A stretch of DNA of 64,000 nucleotides from Variovorax brevis (GCF_030317105.1 NZ_JASZYG010000003.1:124001-188000); one strand, 5' to 3'; positions 1 through 9,006 are shown, counted from the stretch's first letter. Notes: generated by a model from the letters alone, not told the origin. Numbers and translations are program-made.

Positions 1-83
1 CGCCCGCGCTACTCAGCGAGACCAAGGCGATGTACGAGCGCAACGCCGCGATCGTCAGCAAGTTCCGCATCCAGGCGAACTGA
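1..83 (+). CDS. 3' end of an unidentified gene (partial)
   Basis: An open frame enters from the left edge (reading frame from base 3) and stops at TGA 81-83. About 26 residues are visible, ending in FRIQAN. The C-terminus is polar and probably helical (ETKAMYERNAAIVSKF). This is too little to assign a family. It lies 35 bp upstream of the dioxygenase gene on the same strand, so it may be the preceding gene of the same operon, possibly a transporter component for the same substrate, but that is only inference from position. Confidence 0.6.
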   Translation, partial: PALLSETKAMYERNAAIVSKFRIQAN

Positions 84-118
84 CTGGCGCGCCCCGACAT
101 TCCACCGGAGACCCTCTC

Positions 119-961
119 ATGAAGATCAGACCCATCACGCCCTCGTTGGGGGCGGAAGTCTCGGACATCCACGTCGGCGAGGCCTCGCGCGACCCCGGGC
201 GTTTCGCGCAGATCCGCGCCGCGCTGCTCAAGCACAAGGTGCTTTTCTTTCGGGGACAGGACATCACGCGTGCCGAGCACGTCGCCTTTGCGCGCTGCCT
301 GGGCGAGCTCGAAGATCACCCCGTGGTCGGCAGCGACCCCGAGCACCCGGGCCTGGTCCGCATCTACCGCAGCGACAACAAGCACAGCTACGAGAACACC
401 TACCACTGCGACGGGCTGTGGCGCTCCAGCCCCGCGATGGGCGCCGTGCTGCGCTGCATCGAATGCCCCGAAATCGGCGGCGACACCATCTGGGTCAACA
501 TGGTGCAGGCGCACGACGAGTTGCCGGACGAGATCAAGCAAAAGATCGCGAATCTGCGCGCCAAGGCCAGCATCGAGCATTCCTTCGGCGCCGTCATGAC
601 GCCCGAGGCCCGCCTCAAACTGGGCCAGGACCATCCGCCGGTGGAACACCCGGTCGTACGCACGCACCCGGAGACGGGCGAGAAGGTGCTCTATGTCGGC
701 AGCTTCACCACGCACTTCGCGAACTACAGCACGCCCGAGAACGTACGGCATGGCATCGACAAGACGCCGGGCGCGGCGCTGCTGCTGAACTACCTGGTCA
801 GCCGGGCCACCATTCCCGAGTACCAGGTGCGCTGGTCCTGGCAGCCCGGCGACGTGGTCGTCTGGGACAACCGCAGCACGCAGCACTACGCGCTGAACGA
901 CTACTGGCCCGCGCCGCGCAAGATGGAACGCGCCGGCATCGTCGGCGACGTGCCGTACTGA
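119..961 (+). CDS. TauD/TfdA-family Fe(II)/2-oxoglutarate-dependent dioxygenase
   Basis: A 280-residue protein of the TauD/TfdA family, which couples decarboxylation of 2-oxoglutarate to hydroxylation of a small acid or sulfonate in the cytoplasm. The facial triad is visible: HxD at H96/D98 (YHCDGLW) and a distal histidine at H256 (RSTQHYA). R267 or R271 is placed to bind 2-oxoglutarate. Length is normal for the family. The ATG at 119 follows a good GGAGACC ribosome-binding site. The next gene, 50 bp downstream, encodes a beta-keto acid cleavage enzyme. The pair suggests hydroxylation of a substrate that is later converted to a beta-keto acid and cleaved. Substrate is unknown; taurine is not implied by the sequence. 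Confidence 0.88.
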   Translation: MKIRPITPSLGAEVSDIHVGEASRDPGRFAQIRAALLKHKVLFFRGQDITRAEHVAFARCLGELEDHPVVGSDPEHPGLVRIYRSDNKHSYENTYHCDGLWRSSPAMGAVLRCIECPEIGGDTIWVNMVQAHDELPDEIKQKIANLRAKASIEHSFGAVMTPEARLKLGQDHPPVEHPVVRTHPETGEKVLYVGSFTTHFANYSTPENVRHGIDKTPGAALLLNYLVSRATIPEYQVRWSWQPGDVVVWDNRSTQHYALNDYWPAPRKMERAGIVGDVPY

Positions 962-1011
962 GTGGCGCCACCGACTTCGACACCCGCATTGCAATCTGGA
1001 GACGCAACGAC

Positions 1012-2070
1012 ATGAACTTCCTCGACGGCCACCTGTTCCCGGAAAACCAGCAGCCGCTGATCATCACCGCCGCCCCTTACGCGCCGGGCTGGCTTCCTTC
1101 GGACTTCCCGGAAGAGATTCCGGTCACGATGGAGCAGCAGATCCAGAAGGCGGTGGACTGCTACAACGCGGGCGCGACCGTGCTGCACCTGCATGTGCGC
1201 GAACTCGACGGCAAGGGCAGCAAGCGGCTGTCGAAGTTCAACGAACTGATCGCCGGCGTGCGCAAAGCGGTGCCCGAAATGATCATCCAGGTCGGGGGCT
1301 CGATCTCGTTCGCGCCCGAGAGCGAAGGCGCGGCTGCCAAGTGGCTGAGCGACGACACGCGCCACATGCTCGCGGAACTCGAGCCGACACCCGACCAGGT
1401 CACGGTGACCGTCAACACCTCGCAGATGAACGTGACGGAGCATGCCGAGCTGGCAGATTTCAAGGGCACGTCGCGCGAGATCCCGGCCATCTTCGAGGCC
1501 TACAAGGAAATGACCGTTCCGGCACAACCCGGCTGGGTCGAGGAGCACATCCGCCGCCTCAGCAAGGCCGGCATCCAGAGTGCCTTCCAGTGCTACAACA
1601 TCAACAGCTTCGAGTCGGTCGAGAGGCTGATGCGCCGCGGTGTCTACAAGGGCCCGCTGGTGATGAACTGGGTGGCGATCAGCGGCGGCATGGACGCGCC
1701 CAACATCTACAACCTGGCCAACTTCGTGCGCGCCGTGCCCGACGGCGCCGTGCTCACGGTGGAAAGCTCGGTGCGCAACGTGCTGCCCGTGAACATGATG
1801 GGCATCGCCATGGGCCTGCATGTGCGCTGCGGCACCGAGGACGTGCTCTGGAACCAGACGCGCTCGGCCAAGATCGGCACCGTGGCGCAGATTGAGCAGC
1901 TGGTGCGCATCTCGCACGAGTTCGGCCGCCCGATCGCGACGGCGCAGGAGGCGCGCGAGATCTCGAAGATCGGTGTCTTCTACGACACGGCGGAAGAATC
2001 GCTGCAGGCCAACGGCTTCGCGCCCAATCGCAATGGGGCGAACCAGGGGTTCCTGCGAAAGGCGGCCTGA
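1012..2070 (+). CDS. BKACE (DUF849) beta-keto acid cleavage enzyme
   Basis: A 352-residue member of the BKACE family (formerly DUF849; type enzyme Kce, 3-keto-5-aminohexanoate cleavage). These zinc TIM-barrel enzymes condense a beta-keto acid with acetyl-CoA to give acetoacetate and a new acyl-CoA. The zinc-binding HxH is visible at H59/H61 (LHLHVREL) after the start of the barrel. The ATG at 1012 has GGAG 11-14 bases upstream; the frame is open further upstream but that part overlaps the dioxygenase gene. The acyl-group specificity cannot be read from the sequence. The partner TauD-type dioxygenase implies a two-step route from a saturated or amino-substituted acid. Confidence 0.88.
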   Translation: MNFLDGHLFPENQQPLIITAAPYAPGWLPSDFPEEIPVTMEQQIQKAVDCYNAGATVLHLHVRELDGKGSKRLSKFNELIAGVRKAVPEMIIQVGGSISFAPESEGAAAKWLSDDTRHMLAELEPTPDQVTVTVNTSQMNVTEHAELADFKGTSREIPAIFEAYKEMTVPAQPGWVEEHIRRLSKAGIQSAFQCYNINSFESVERLMRRGVYKGPLVMNWVAISGGMDAPNIYNLANFVRAVPDGAVLTVESSVRNVLPVNMMGIAMGLHVRCGTEDVLWNQTRSAKIGTVAQIEQLVRISHEFGRPIATAQEAREISKIGVFYDTAEESLQANGFAPNRNGANQGFLRKAA

Positions 2071-2117
2071 TTCCTCACGGAGCGCATGGCACACGTCATG
2101 CGTCTTGAAGACTTCAC

Positions 2118-3158
2118 TCAGAACGCGGCGGCGGAGTCCTGAACCACCACGCCGTCGGCCTGGCGGCTCCACTGCGAGGGGCTGCAGCCGAAGTGGTTGC
2201 GGAACCAGTGGCTGAAGCTGCTGGGCCCCGAGAAGCCCAGCAGCGCGGCCACTTCGCCAAGCGGCAAGTCGCTGTCGCGCAGGTGGCGCCTGGCCAGCTC
2301 GGAACGCACCTGGTCGAGCAGGCCGCTGAAGGTGAGCCCTTCGGCGCCGAGCCTGCGGGCAAGCGTGCGGCGGTCGACGCGCAGGTGCCGTGCCACTTCC
2401 TGTGCGGTGCAGCCGCCGCCAGACAGCAGGGCCAGGATCATTTCGCGGCAGGATTCGCGCGCGCCCTCGCCGCGGTTCTTCAAGGCCGCATCGAGGTACT
2501 CCCGCGCGAAGCGCGTTGCGCCCTCATCCCCCGGGGGGCGCGGCTTGCGCAGGTCGGCCGCGACGCAGACCAGGCCGTTGAACTCCTGGTTGAACCTGAC
2601 ATTGCGCGTGAAGAAGGCCCGGTGCGCCGAAAGGTCCGCAGGCGGGCGGTGCGTGAAGCAGACCTGCAGCGGTCGCCAGCTCGGGCCGGTCAACTCGCGC
2701 AGGATCCGGAACATGATGCCGACGGCAAGCTCGATCGATTGGCGCATCGGCAGCCCCGCGCTCGGCAACAGGTCTTCGCGGATGACGACCATGTCGCCCG
2801 CTTCTTCCAGCCGGAAGATCAGCGAAGCATTGACCAGCTTCAGGTAGCGGCCCAGCGTGTCGAGCGCGGCCAGGGGTGTGGGCTCTTCCTTCAGCACGAC
2901 GCTGATCGGACCCAGCGCGGAGAGCTTGCGATGAGCCGCCAGGCGCAGTGCGAAATCTTCAGTGCGCGTGGCGCGCGCAGTGATCTCGAGCAGTTCGCGC
3001 ACGGCGTCGCCGGGAATCAGCGTCTCGGGATGTTCCAGCAGCCTGGCCTGCAGTCCCACGGACCGCATGAACGCATGGGGATCCCGGCCGAGCGAGCGCA
3101 CCAGCTCCTCATAGCCGCTCAGGCTGGCGCTGCGTATGAGTCGACCGAGGTGTTGCAT
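2118..3158 (-). CDS. AraC-family transcriptional regulator (arabinose-binding-domain type)
   Basis: A 346-residue regulator. The N-terminal two thirds resembles the arabinose-binding-like domain of OruR/ArgR-type AraC regulators (GYEELVRSLG, FALRLAAHRKLSALGP). The C-terminal ~90 residues hold two helix-turn-helices (AQEVARHLRVDRRTLARRL and GEVAALLGFSGPSSFSHWF). The ATG at 3158 is chosen because homology starts there (MQHLGRLI); the frame runs about 140 codons further upstream without domain content. The gene converges on the BKACE gene and diverges from the binding-lipoprotein gene, so it may control either. The ligand is unknown. Confidence 0.85.
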   Translation of the reverse strand: MQHLGRLIRSASLSGYEELVRSLGRDPHAFMRSVGLQARLLEHPETLIPGDAVRELLEITARATRTEDFALRLAAHRKLSALGPISVVLKEEPTPLAALDTLGRYLKLVNASLIFRLEEAGDMVVIREDLLPSAGLPMRQSIELAVGIMFRILRELTGPSWRPLQVCFTHRPPADLSAHRAFFTRNVRFNQEFNGLVCVAADLRKPRPPGDEGATRFAREYLDAALKNRGEGARESCREMILALLSGGGCTAQEVARHLRVDRRTLARRLGAEGLTFSGLLDQVRSELARRHLRDSDLPLGEVAALLGFSGPSSFSHWFRNHFGCSPSQWSRQADGVVVQDSAAAF

Positions 3159-3433
3159 TGAATGGTCGTGGTTCCGTGGCCATGTGCAGTTCGGTGCAGA
3201 TTGTCTCCGGGTTGCGCGCGATCGCGAGGCACTCTTACGGGAGCCCACCCGGGGAGCGACCTCGATTGCGGCACCCGTGCCGGGCCTGCACTTCCGGACC
3301 GATGACTTCAACAACCTTTTTGGCGTGCTCAAGCAAGCCCGGTTGCCAACGACAGTAGCGGGCCTCACAATCCGCCGGCTCTGCAAGGCTTGGCCTCTTC
3401 GCCAGGCAACAGTTGATTGCCAAAGGACGAAGC

Positions 3434-4303
3434 ATGCATTCACGCTTTCTGACGGTGGTGGCGCCGCTCTTGATGTCTGCTCTGCTGGGCGCCTGTGCCA
3501 GCGCGCCGGGCGGTGCACCGCGAGACTCACTCGCCCGCATCGGCCAGTCCCAAACCCTGAAACTGGGCTATCGCGAGGATGCAAAGCCGTTCTCGTTCAA
3601 GGGCGCTGACGGCGCACCGGCAGGCTATTCGGTGGAACTGTGCAAGCGCGTGGCCACTTCCCTGCAATCGCAACTCAAGCTTGCCAAGCTGGATGTGCAA
3701 TGGATTCCCGTGACGGCGACGACGCGGATGCAGTCCGTCAATGACGGCAGCGTCGACCTGGAATGCGGCAGCACTTCGCGCACGCTGGGTCGCGAGCAGC
3801 AGGTCGACTTCAGCAATGCCATCTGGGTCGAGGGAACCTCCTTCGTGTCGCTGGCCTCCTCGTCGATTGGCCGCGCGGCGGACCTGAACACGAAGCGGGT
3901 GGGTGTCATTCCTGGCACCACCACGGAGCAGGTGCTCAAGGGGCTGTCTTCGCGTGGCATCGTGCCGGTCTTCGTGCCGGTGCAGACCAGCACCGACGGA
4001 ATCGCCGCGGTGCGTGACGGACGGGCTGATGCCTATGCCACCGACCGCCTGATCCTCGTGGGTGAAGTGACGGGCGGACCGGCGGGTGCGACCTTGCGGC
4101 TCAGCGACGACTACCTGTCGATGGAGAGCTATTCGCTGATGATGCGACGCGACCCGGACATGCGGCTCGCGGTCAACCGCGCCCTGGCCGACATCTATCG
4201 CAGTGGCGAGATCGTCAGGGTGTTCCGCCAGAGCTTTCCGCCTGGCACTGCGCCGTCGACACTGGTTGAAGCCGTCTATGTGCTGAATGCGTTGCCGGAG
4301 TGA
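3434..4303 (+). CDS. Amino-acid ABC transporter substrate-binding lipoprotein (orphan)
   Basis: A 289-residue periplasmic binding protein of the GltI/ArtJ type (SBP_bac_3). A type II signal peptide ends in the lipobox LLGAC with lipidated Cys21. The mature part begins with the family pattern TLKLGYREDAKPFSF and has the cluster-3 features GYSVELC, DLECGSTS and VGVIPGTTT. The ATG at 3434 has AAGGA upstream; a TTG at 3413 is in frame but would lengthen the signal peptide n-region unnecessarily. No permease or ATPase gene flanks it, so it is an orphan receptor that must use a transporter encoded elsewhere. It is divergent from the AraC regulator across a 275-bp gap in which I saw no clear operator. 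Confidence 0.85.
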   Translation: MHSRFLTVVAPLLMSALLGACASAPGGAPRDSLARIGQSQTLKLGYREDAKPFSFKGADGAPAGYSVELCKRVATSLQSQLKLAKLDVQWIPVTATTRMQSVNDGSVDLECGSTSRTLGREQQVDFSNAIWVEGTSFVSLASSSIGRAADLNTKRVGVIPGTTTEQVLKGLSSRGIVPVFVPVQTSTDGIAAVRDGRADAYATDRLILVGEVTGGPAGATLRLSDDYLSMESYSLMMRRDPDMRLAVNRALADIYRSGEIVRVFRQSFPPGTAPSTLVEAVYVLNALPE

Positions 4304-4520
4304 ATGACGCATCCGCCAGGAGACCCGATCGAGCCGTGGACATGCCCGGCGTGACGCTGGCGTGGATGGAAGAAGCTCGCAATCCTTGCGAGGTCGCGAG
4401 TCCGTGGCCAGCCGGTCACCCCGCCTCGATGTAACACTGCTTTACACCATGATTCGCTCCACCTATGAATGAGCCGAGGAGTCGTCATCCGGATGACTTC
4501 ACACAGGAGGAGACATACCA

Positions 4521-6074
4521 ATGTGCAAACTGTGCGATCAAGGAAGGCCGCAATTCCATTCCGATTCGTTGGCCGATTCTTCGGGCTATTCACGGCGCAA
4601 TTTCCTGAAGGCCGGGGCGGCCGGGACTGCTGCTGCGGCTGCCGGGCTGGGCCTGTTCACCCAGCATGTTGCTGCAGCGCAGGATGACGATGATTCCCCC
4701 AAGGACAGCGGCCGACACGGAAGGCGCTATGTCATCCGGGGCGGCCACGTCATGTCGATGGACCCGAGCGTGGGCGATTTCGTCCAGGCCGACGTGCTGG
4801 TCGAAGGCAAGAAGATCGTCGCCGTCGGACCGAACCTGCCAGGCTTCGGCGCCGTGATCGACGCCCGCGGCAAGATCGTGATGCCCGGGTTCATCGACAC
4901 GCACCACCACCAGTTCGAGACCGCGCTGCGCAGCTTCCTGGCCGACGGGCTGCTGTTCAACGACGGCAAGCCGCACGGCGCCATCAACTACTTCGAATAC
5001 ATCCTCGGCAAGTTCGCTCCGGTGTATCGGCCGCAGGACGTCTACATCAATGAGCTGTTCGGCGCGCTCAGCCAGCTCGACGCAGGTGTCACGACGGTGC
5101 ACGACATCTCCCAGATCCACCACTCGCCGCAGCACTCCGACGCCGCGATCAAGGGCCTGGCCGACTCGGGGCGGCGCAGCGTGTTCGGCTACTTCGAGAG
5201 CGCGGGCAATGTCCCCGGCAACCAGTATCCGGCGGATGCTGCCCGCATCAAGGCGCAATATTTCAACGCCGACGACCAGCTCCTGTCCATGACCATGGGC
5301 GCCGAGATCTACCTGCCGGGCTACGCGTCGGCTTGGGCCCTCGGGCGCCAGCTCGGGCTGCAAGTGGTGGCACACATCGTCGGCAGCTTCGGCATGGGTC
5401 CGACCTTCGATGCGCTCGCCGCATCCAACCAGTTCGGCCCCGACAACCTGTTCATCCACATGACCGGGATGTCCGACATGAGCTGGCAAAAGGTGAAGGA
5501 AGCCGGTGCGAACGTCTCGCTCGCCGTGCCGATCGAAATGAACATGCGCCATGGCATGCCGCCCATCCTCAAGACGCTGTCCATGGACATCCAGCCTTCG
5601 CTGAGCGTGGACGTGGAATGCACCCTGACGGCGGACATGTTCACCCAGATGCGCAGCGCCATGGCGTTGCAGAAGGCCTTCATCAACCAGATGGCGCTGG
5701 AGCAGAACAACCCGCCCACCCTGCCGGAACTGCTGACCACGCGCGACGTGCTGCGCTTTGCCACGATGGAGGGCGCGCGCGACCTGCGGCTCGATCGCAA
5801 GACCGGCTCGCTCACGCCGGGCAAGGAGGCCGACATCATCATCCTCGATGCCGAGGCGATCAACGTGGCGCCGCTCAACGTCGTGCCGGGTGCGGTGGTA
5901 TCGCTGATGGAGCGCTCCAACGTCGAGACGGTGATCGTCGCCGGCAAGTTGCGCAAGTGGAAGGGCAAGCTGCTTGACGTCGACCTGCGCCGGTTGCGCC
6001 GGGACCTGGAAGCCTCGCGCGACTACCTCTTCAACGCGGCAGGCATCCCGCAGAACCTCTTCCGTCCCAATTGA
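4521..6074 (+). CDS. Tat-exported metal-dependent amidohydrolase (TRZ/ATZ-type) with N-terminal MCxxC
   Basis: A 517-residue amidohydrolase related to chlorohydrolases and cytosine-deaminase-like enzymes. The metal HxH is at H128/H130 (GFIDTHHH), with a further histidine in VVAHIVGS. The position of the usual GTDG aspartate is taken by SVDVECT. The C-terminal composite beta domain is recognised by the pattern TPGKEADIIIL. The N-terminus is unusual: MCKLC at residues 1-5, then a consensus twin-arginine motif SRRNFLK at 24-30 and a hydrophobic Ala/Gly stretch. This predicts export in folded form to the periplasm. The ATG at 4521 has a strong AGGAGG site. It is flanked by its own intergenic regions and converges on the Bug receptor gene. 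Substrate is unknown. Confidence 0.85.
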   Translation: MCKLCDQGRPQFHSDSLADSSGYSRRNFLKAGAAGTAAAAAGLGLFTQHVAAAQDDDDSPKDSGRHGRRYVIRGGHVMSMDPSVGDFVQADVLVEGKKIVAVGPNLPGFGAVIDARGKIVMPGFIDTHHHQFETALRSFLADGLLFNDGKPHGAINYFEYILGKFAPVYRPQDVYINELFGALSQLDAGVTTVHDISQIHHSPQHSDAAIKGLADSGRRSVFGYFESAGNVPGNQYPADAARIKAQYFNADDQLLSMTMGAEIYLPGYASAWALGRQLGLQVVAHIVGSFGMGPTFDALAASNQFGPDNLFIHMTGMSDMSWQKVKEAGANVSLAVPIEMNMRHGMPPILKTLSMDIQPSLSVDVECTLTADMFTQMRSAMALQKAFINQMALEQNNPPTLPELLTTRDVLRFATMEGARDLRLDRKTGSLTPGKEADIIILDAEAINVAPLNVVPGAVVSLMERSNVETVIVAGKLRKWKGKLLDVDLRRLRRDLEASRDYLFNAAGIPQNLFRPN

Positions 6075-6088
6075 CGCAGCTCACCGGC

Positions 6089-6119
6089 TTGCCCTGATCA
6101 TCTTCGCTGGACAGGGCAA
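6089..6119. terminator. Candidate bidirectional terminator hairpin
   Basis: TTGCCCTG at 6089-6096 pairs perfectly with CAGGGCAA at 6112-6119 around a 15-base loop. It lies between the converging amidohydrolase and Bug-receptor genes. The stem is only 8 bp and no clear U-run follows, so termination is plausible from position rather than proven. Confidence 0.4.
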
Positions 6120-6135
6120 CCCCGGCGGTTGTGTT

Positions 6136-7092
6136 TCAGTCGACCTTGATGTTGTTGGCCTTGATGAGGCGGCCCCAACGCTCGCGCTCGTCCTTCACGT
6201 ACTTCGCCATGTCGTTCGGCGTGCCCGGCAACCCCTCCACGCCAAGTGCGAGGAAGCGTGCTTTCACCGCGGTCGAATTCAGGGCCTCGACCAGGGCCTT
6301 GTTGAGCTTTGCCACTGTCTCCGCGGGGGTACCGCTCGCCACCGCGAGACCTTGCCATGCGTAGGCCTCGAAGTCGCCCAGTCCCTGTTCGGCCAGTGTG
6401 GGCACGTCCGGCAGCGTGGCAATCCGCTTTGCGCTGGCAACGCCGATGGCTTTGACCTTGCCGGCGAGCACGAACTGGTTGCCGCTGGCGGTGTCGACCA
6501 TCATGAAAGGCACCTGTCCGCCCAGCACGTCCTGCATGGCGGGCGCCGCTCCCCGGTAGGCGACGTGCGTCATCGTGACCCCCGTTTTCTCTCGCAACAA
6601 CTCGGTCGCCAGATGGTGGGGACTGCCCGAGCCCGCAGAGGCGTAGTTCACGCCACCAGGTTGCGCCTTGGCCCACGCAATGAATTCCTTGAAGTTCTTC
6701 GCCGGCACTTGCGGACCGACCACCAGCACCAGTGGAAAGCGCGCCAGCATGCCGACCGGTGACAGGTCTTTTTCAGCGTTGTAGCTGAGCTTCGAAAACA
6801 GGAATGGGTTGGCTGCCAGCGTGGCGAAGTCGGCCGTCAGCATGACGTTGCCGTAGTCCCTGGACCGCGCAGCGTAGTCTGCGGCGATGTTGGTCGCGGC
6901 ACGGGGCTTGTTGGTGATGACGATCGGGCGCGAGAGGTTCTTCGACATCGTCTCCGCCGTGGCGCGCGCGACAGAGTCGGAACCTCCGCCTGCTGCGTAC
7001 CCGACCACCCACTCGATGGGCTTGCTGTCTTGCGCAAGCGCGACGTGGCTGGCTGCGGCCAATGCGAGGCCCGCGATCAAAGTGCGAATCAT
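6136..7092 (-). CDS. Bug-family (tripartite tricarboxylate transporter type) periplasmic solute receptor
   Basis: A 318-residue Bug/TctC-family receptor that binds carboxylated compounds in the periplasm. A Sec signal peptide ends near ALA (residues 18-20). Family signatures are visible: PIEWVVGYAAGGGSD near the N-terminus, the ligand-pocket region VNYASAGSGSPHH, then MTHVAYRGAAPAMQDVLGG and LPDVPTLAEQG. The ATG at 7092 follows a GGAGAC site. It is the last gene of a probable operon (MBL-fold protein, flavin monooxygenase, DUF2783, receptor). This suggests uptake of the compound the monooxygenase degrades. No TctA/TctB membrane genes are adjacent, which is normal for the many orphan Bug proteins of Burkholderiales. 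Confidence 0.92.
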   Translation of the reverse strand: MIRTLIAGLALAAASHVALAQDSKPIEWVVGYAAGGGSDSVARATAETMSKNLSRPIVITNKPRAATNIAADYAARSRDYGNVMLTADFATLAANPFLFSKLSYNAEKDLSPVGMLARFPLVLVVGPQVPAKNFKEFIAWAKAQPGGVNYASAGSGSPHHLATELLREKTGVTMTHVAYRGAAPAMQDVLGGQVPFMMVDTASGNQFVLAGKVKAIGVASAKRIATLPDVPTLAEQGLGDFEAYAWQGLAVASGTPAETVAKLNKALVEALNSTAVKARFLALGVEGLPGTPNDMAKYVKDERERWGRLIKANNIKVD

Positions 7093-7124
7093 GAAACTGT
7101 CTCCTTGGGTAGTGACTGAATGGG

Positions 7125-7325
7125 TCAGATGCGCTGGGCGGCCGTCAATGCCTGGCGCAGCACCGGCAGCGACCCGATGTGATTGGCCAGGACCAGCAAC
7201 AGCCGTGCGTTGAATGCGTGGCTTTCATCGGTCGAGAGCCCTTGATGAGCTTCGATGAGTGCTTCGTAGAAATCATCCGGCGCATCGAGGTTGGGCGCGG
7301 TCGTCAATGGAGGAACATTCGACAT
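7125..7325 (-). CDS. DUF2783 small protein
   Basis: A 66-residue protein matching the DUF2783 pattern PDDFYEALIEAHQGL followed by NARLLLVLANHIG. Members of this family are typically encoded next to FAD-dependent aromatic monooxygenases, as here, 10 bp after the monooxygenase stop. Its role is unknown; an accessory or stabilising subunit of the flavoprotein is a reasonable guess from the conserved pairing and small size. The protein is soluble and all-helical in appearance, with no signal peptide and no cysteines. Confidence 0.85.
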   Translation of the reverse strand: MSNVPPLTTAPNLDAPDDFYEALIEAHQGLSTDESHAFNARLLLVLANHIGSLPVLRQALTAAQRI

Positions 7326-7335
7326 GGAAACTCCT

Positions 7336-9006
7336 TCAGGCTATCGAGAGGGCGCGATTCAGCGCAGACGAAATCTGGTGGACGTCAGGCTGGCGCCAAC
7401 GTGCGCAGACGTGCTGGTCCGGACGCAGCAGGTAAACCGTGCCGGCTTGCGCGTCGTAGCGCCGGGCCGCCAGTGCGTGCGCTTCATCCAGCGGGACGCG
7501 CACAGTGGCGACGGGCACGCTTGCAACTTCGCTGGCCTCGGCCACTGCGCGTGCCGAGCGGTCGGCCGTGTCCCCGCTTCCAAACACCAGCGCGGTAAAG
7601 CACGGGCTGCTGGCTTGCTGCAGCAGCCAGCCCTTCTCGCCTTTGACGCCTGACAACGGCGCGTCTGAGGCGACGGCGCCTGGCACCATGCGCCCGTCGA
7701 AGGCATCGAGGTCCGGCGTATTCAACGCCGATTCATGCAGCGTTGCCGGCACGGACAAGCGCCCGCTGTTGACCAGCGTTCGAGCAAAGGCGTGCGACTT
7801 CGCAAGCTCCAGCACCGCATCCCGGAAGAGCCTGCTGATCTCGCTCTTGGGTGTGATGAAGTCCGTCGCCCGCGTCGAGTTGAGGATGTTCTCGTCGGCC
7901 GCGTATTCGCGCTCGTGTCCATAGCTGTCGAGCAAGGCGTCGGGCGCCTGGTGCTGCAGCACTGCGGCAAGTTTCCATGCCAGGTTCTCGGCGTCCTGCA
8001 CACCTGAATTGGCACCGCGTGCGCCGAAGGGAGACACGCCGTGTGCCGAATCGCCGGCAAAGAAAACGCGGCCGTGGCGGAACTTGTCCATCCGCAGGCA
8101 CGAGAAGGTGTAGACGCTCGCCCATTCGAGATCGAACTGCGCGTCTTCGCCGAGCAAGGCCTTCACGCGCGGAATGATCTTCTCCGGCTTTTTCTCTTCT
8201 TCGGGGTCGGCATCCCAGCCGAGCTGGAAGTCGATGCGCCACACGTTGTCGGGCTGCATGTGCAGCAGCACGCTCTGGTTGCGATGGAATTCGGGGTCGA
8301 ACCAGAACCAGCGCTCGGCAGGCCGGTCGAGCTTCATCTTCACGTCGGCGATCAGGAAGCGGTCCTTGAACTGGCGGCCCTTGCTTTCCTGGCCCAGCAA
8401 CTGGCGCATGCTCGAACGGCCGCCGTCACAGGCCGCGACGTAGTCAGCCTCCAGCAGATAGGGACCCTCGGGCGTTTCGACTGTCAGCGTGACGTGGTCC
8501 GCATGCTGCACGACGCCCGCGACCTTGTTTTTCCAGCGCACGTCGATCAGCGGCAATTCTGCGGCGCGCTCGGCCAGGAAGCCTTCGACGTAGTACTGCT
8601 GGAGGTTGATGAACGCAGGTCGTGCATGTCCTGCCTCGGGCAAAAGGTCGAAGCTGTAGATCTCCTCCTTCTTGAAGAACACGCGCCCGACGTTCCACGA
8701 CACGCCCTTGTCGACCATGCGCTCGCCGCACCCGAGCCGATCGAATATCTCCAGCGTGCGCTTGGCAAAACAGATGGCGCGCGAGCCGGTGGAAAGGGTG
8801 TTGTCGTTGTCGAGCAGCACGACCGGCACTTCGCGCTGCGCCAGGTCGATGGCCAGCGCCAGGCCCACCGGCCCTGCCCCGACCACGACGACCGGGCGAC
8901 GCACCGGCGCAGCCGCATCCTGATCGGGATGGCGGACATGGTCGAACACCACTTTCTGGTAGTCGACGGCTTTCCCCTTGCGTGACGCAAGTTCCTTGAG
9001 TTGCAT
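7336..9006 (-). CDS. Class A FAD-dependent aromatic monooxygenase (MhpA/PheA-like)
   Basis: A 556-residue flavoprotein hydroxylase of the PHBH fold. The FAD Rossmann motif is GAGPVG at 43-48. The DG motif that contacts FAD and NAD(P)H is CDGGRSS at 193-199. The second FAD motif is FAGDSAHGVSPFGARGANSG starting near residue 316. A C-terminal thioredoxin-like region (about 430-556) is typical of phenol-hydroxylase and MhpA-like enzymes. It should add one oxygen atom to a phenolic ring using NAD(P)H and O2. The ATG at 9006 has a CAGGAGAC site. It lies in an operon with an MBL-fold protein, DUF2783 and a Bug receptor, so a carboxylated aromatic is the likely substrate class. Confidence 0.9.
   Translation of the reverse strand: MQLKELASRKGKAVDYQKVVFDHVRHPDQDAAAPVRRPVVVVGAGPVGLALAIDLAQREVPVVLLDNDNTLSTGSRAICFAKRTLEIFDRLGCGERMVDKGVSWNVGRVFFKKEEIYSFDLLPEAGHARPAFINLQQYYVEGFLAERAAELPLIDVRWKNKVAGVVQHADHVTLTVETPEGPYLLEADYVAACDGGRSSMRQLLGQESKGRQFKDRFLIADVKMKLDRPAERWFWFDPEFHRNQSVLLHMQPDNVWRIDFQLGWDADPEEEKKPEKIIPRVKALLGEDAQFDLEWASVYTFSCLRMDKFRHGRVFFAGDSAHGVSPFGARGANSGVQDAENLAWKLAAVLQHQAPDALLDSYGHEREYAADENILNSTRATDFITPKSEISRLFRDAVLELAKSHAFARTLVNSGRLSVPATLHESALNTPDLDAFDGRMVPGAVASDAPLSGVKGEKGWLLQQASSPCFTALVFGSGDTADRSARAVAEASEVASVPVATVRVPLDEAHALAARRYDAQAGTVYLLRPDQHVCARWRQPDVHQISSALNRALSIA

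Noticed and set aside
119..961. Naming the dioxygenase as taurine dioxygenase (tauD)
   Set aside because: Only family-level motifs are visible and no taurine transport genes flank it; the BKACE neighbour points to another substrate.
901..2172. A 423-codon open frame antisense to the BKACE gene
   Set aside because: It is a GC-skew shadow of a clearly recognised gene, with His/Arg/Ala-biased composition and no domain pattern.
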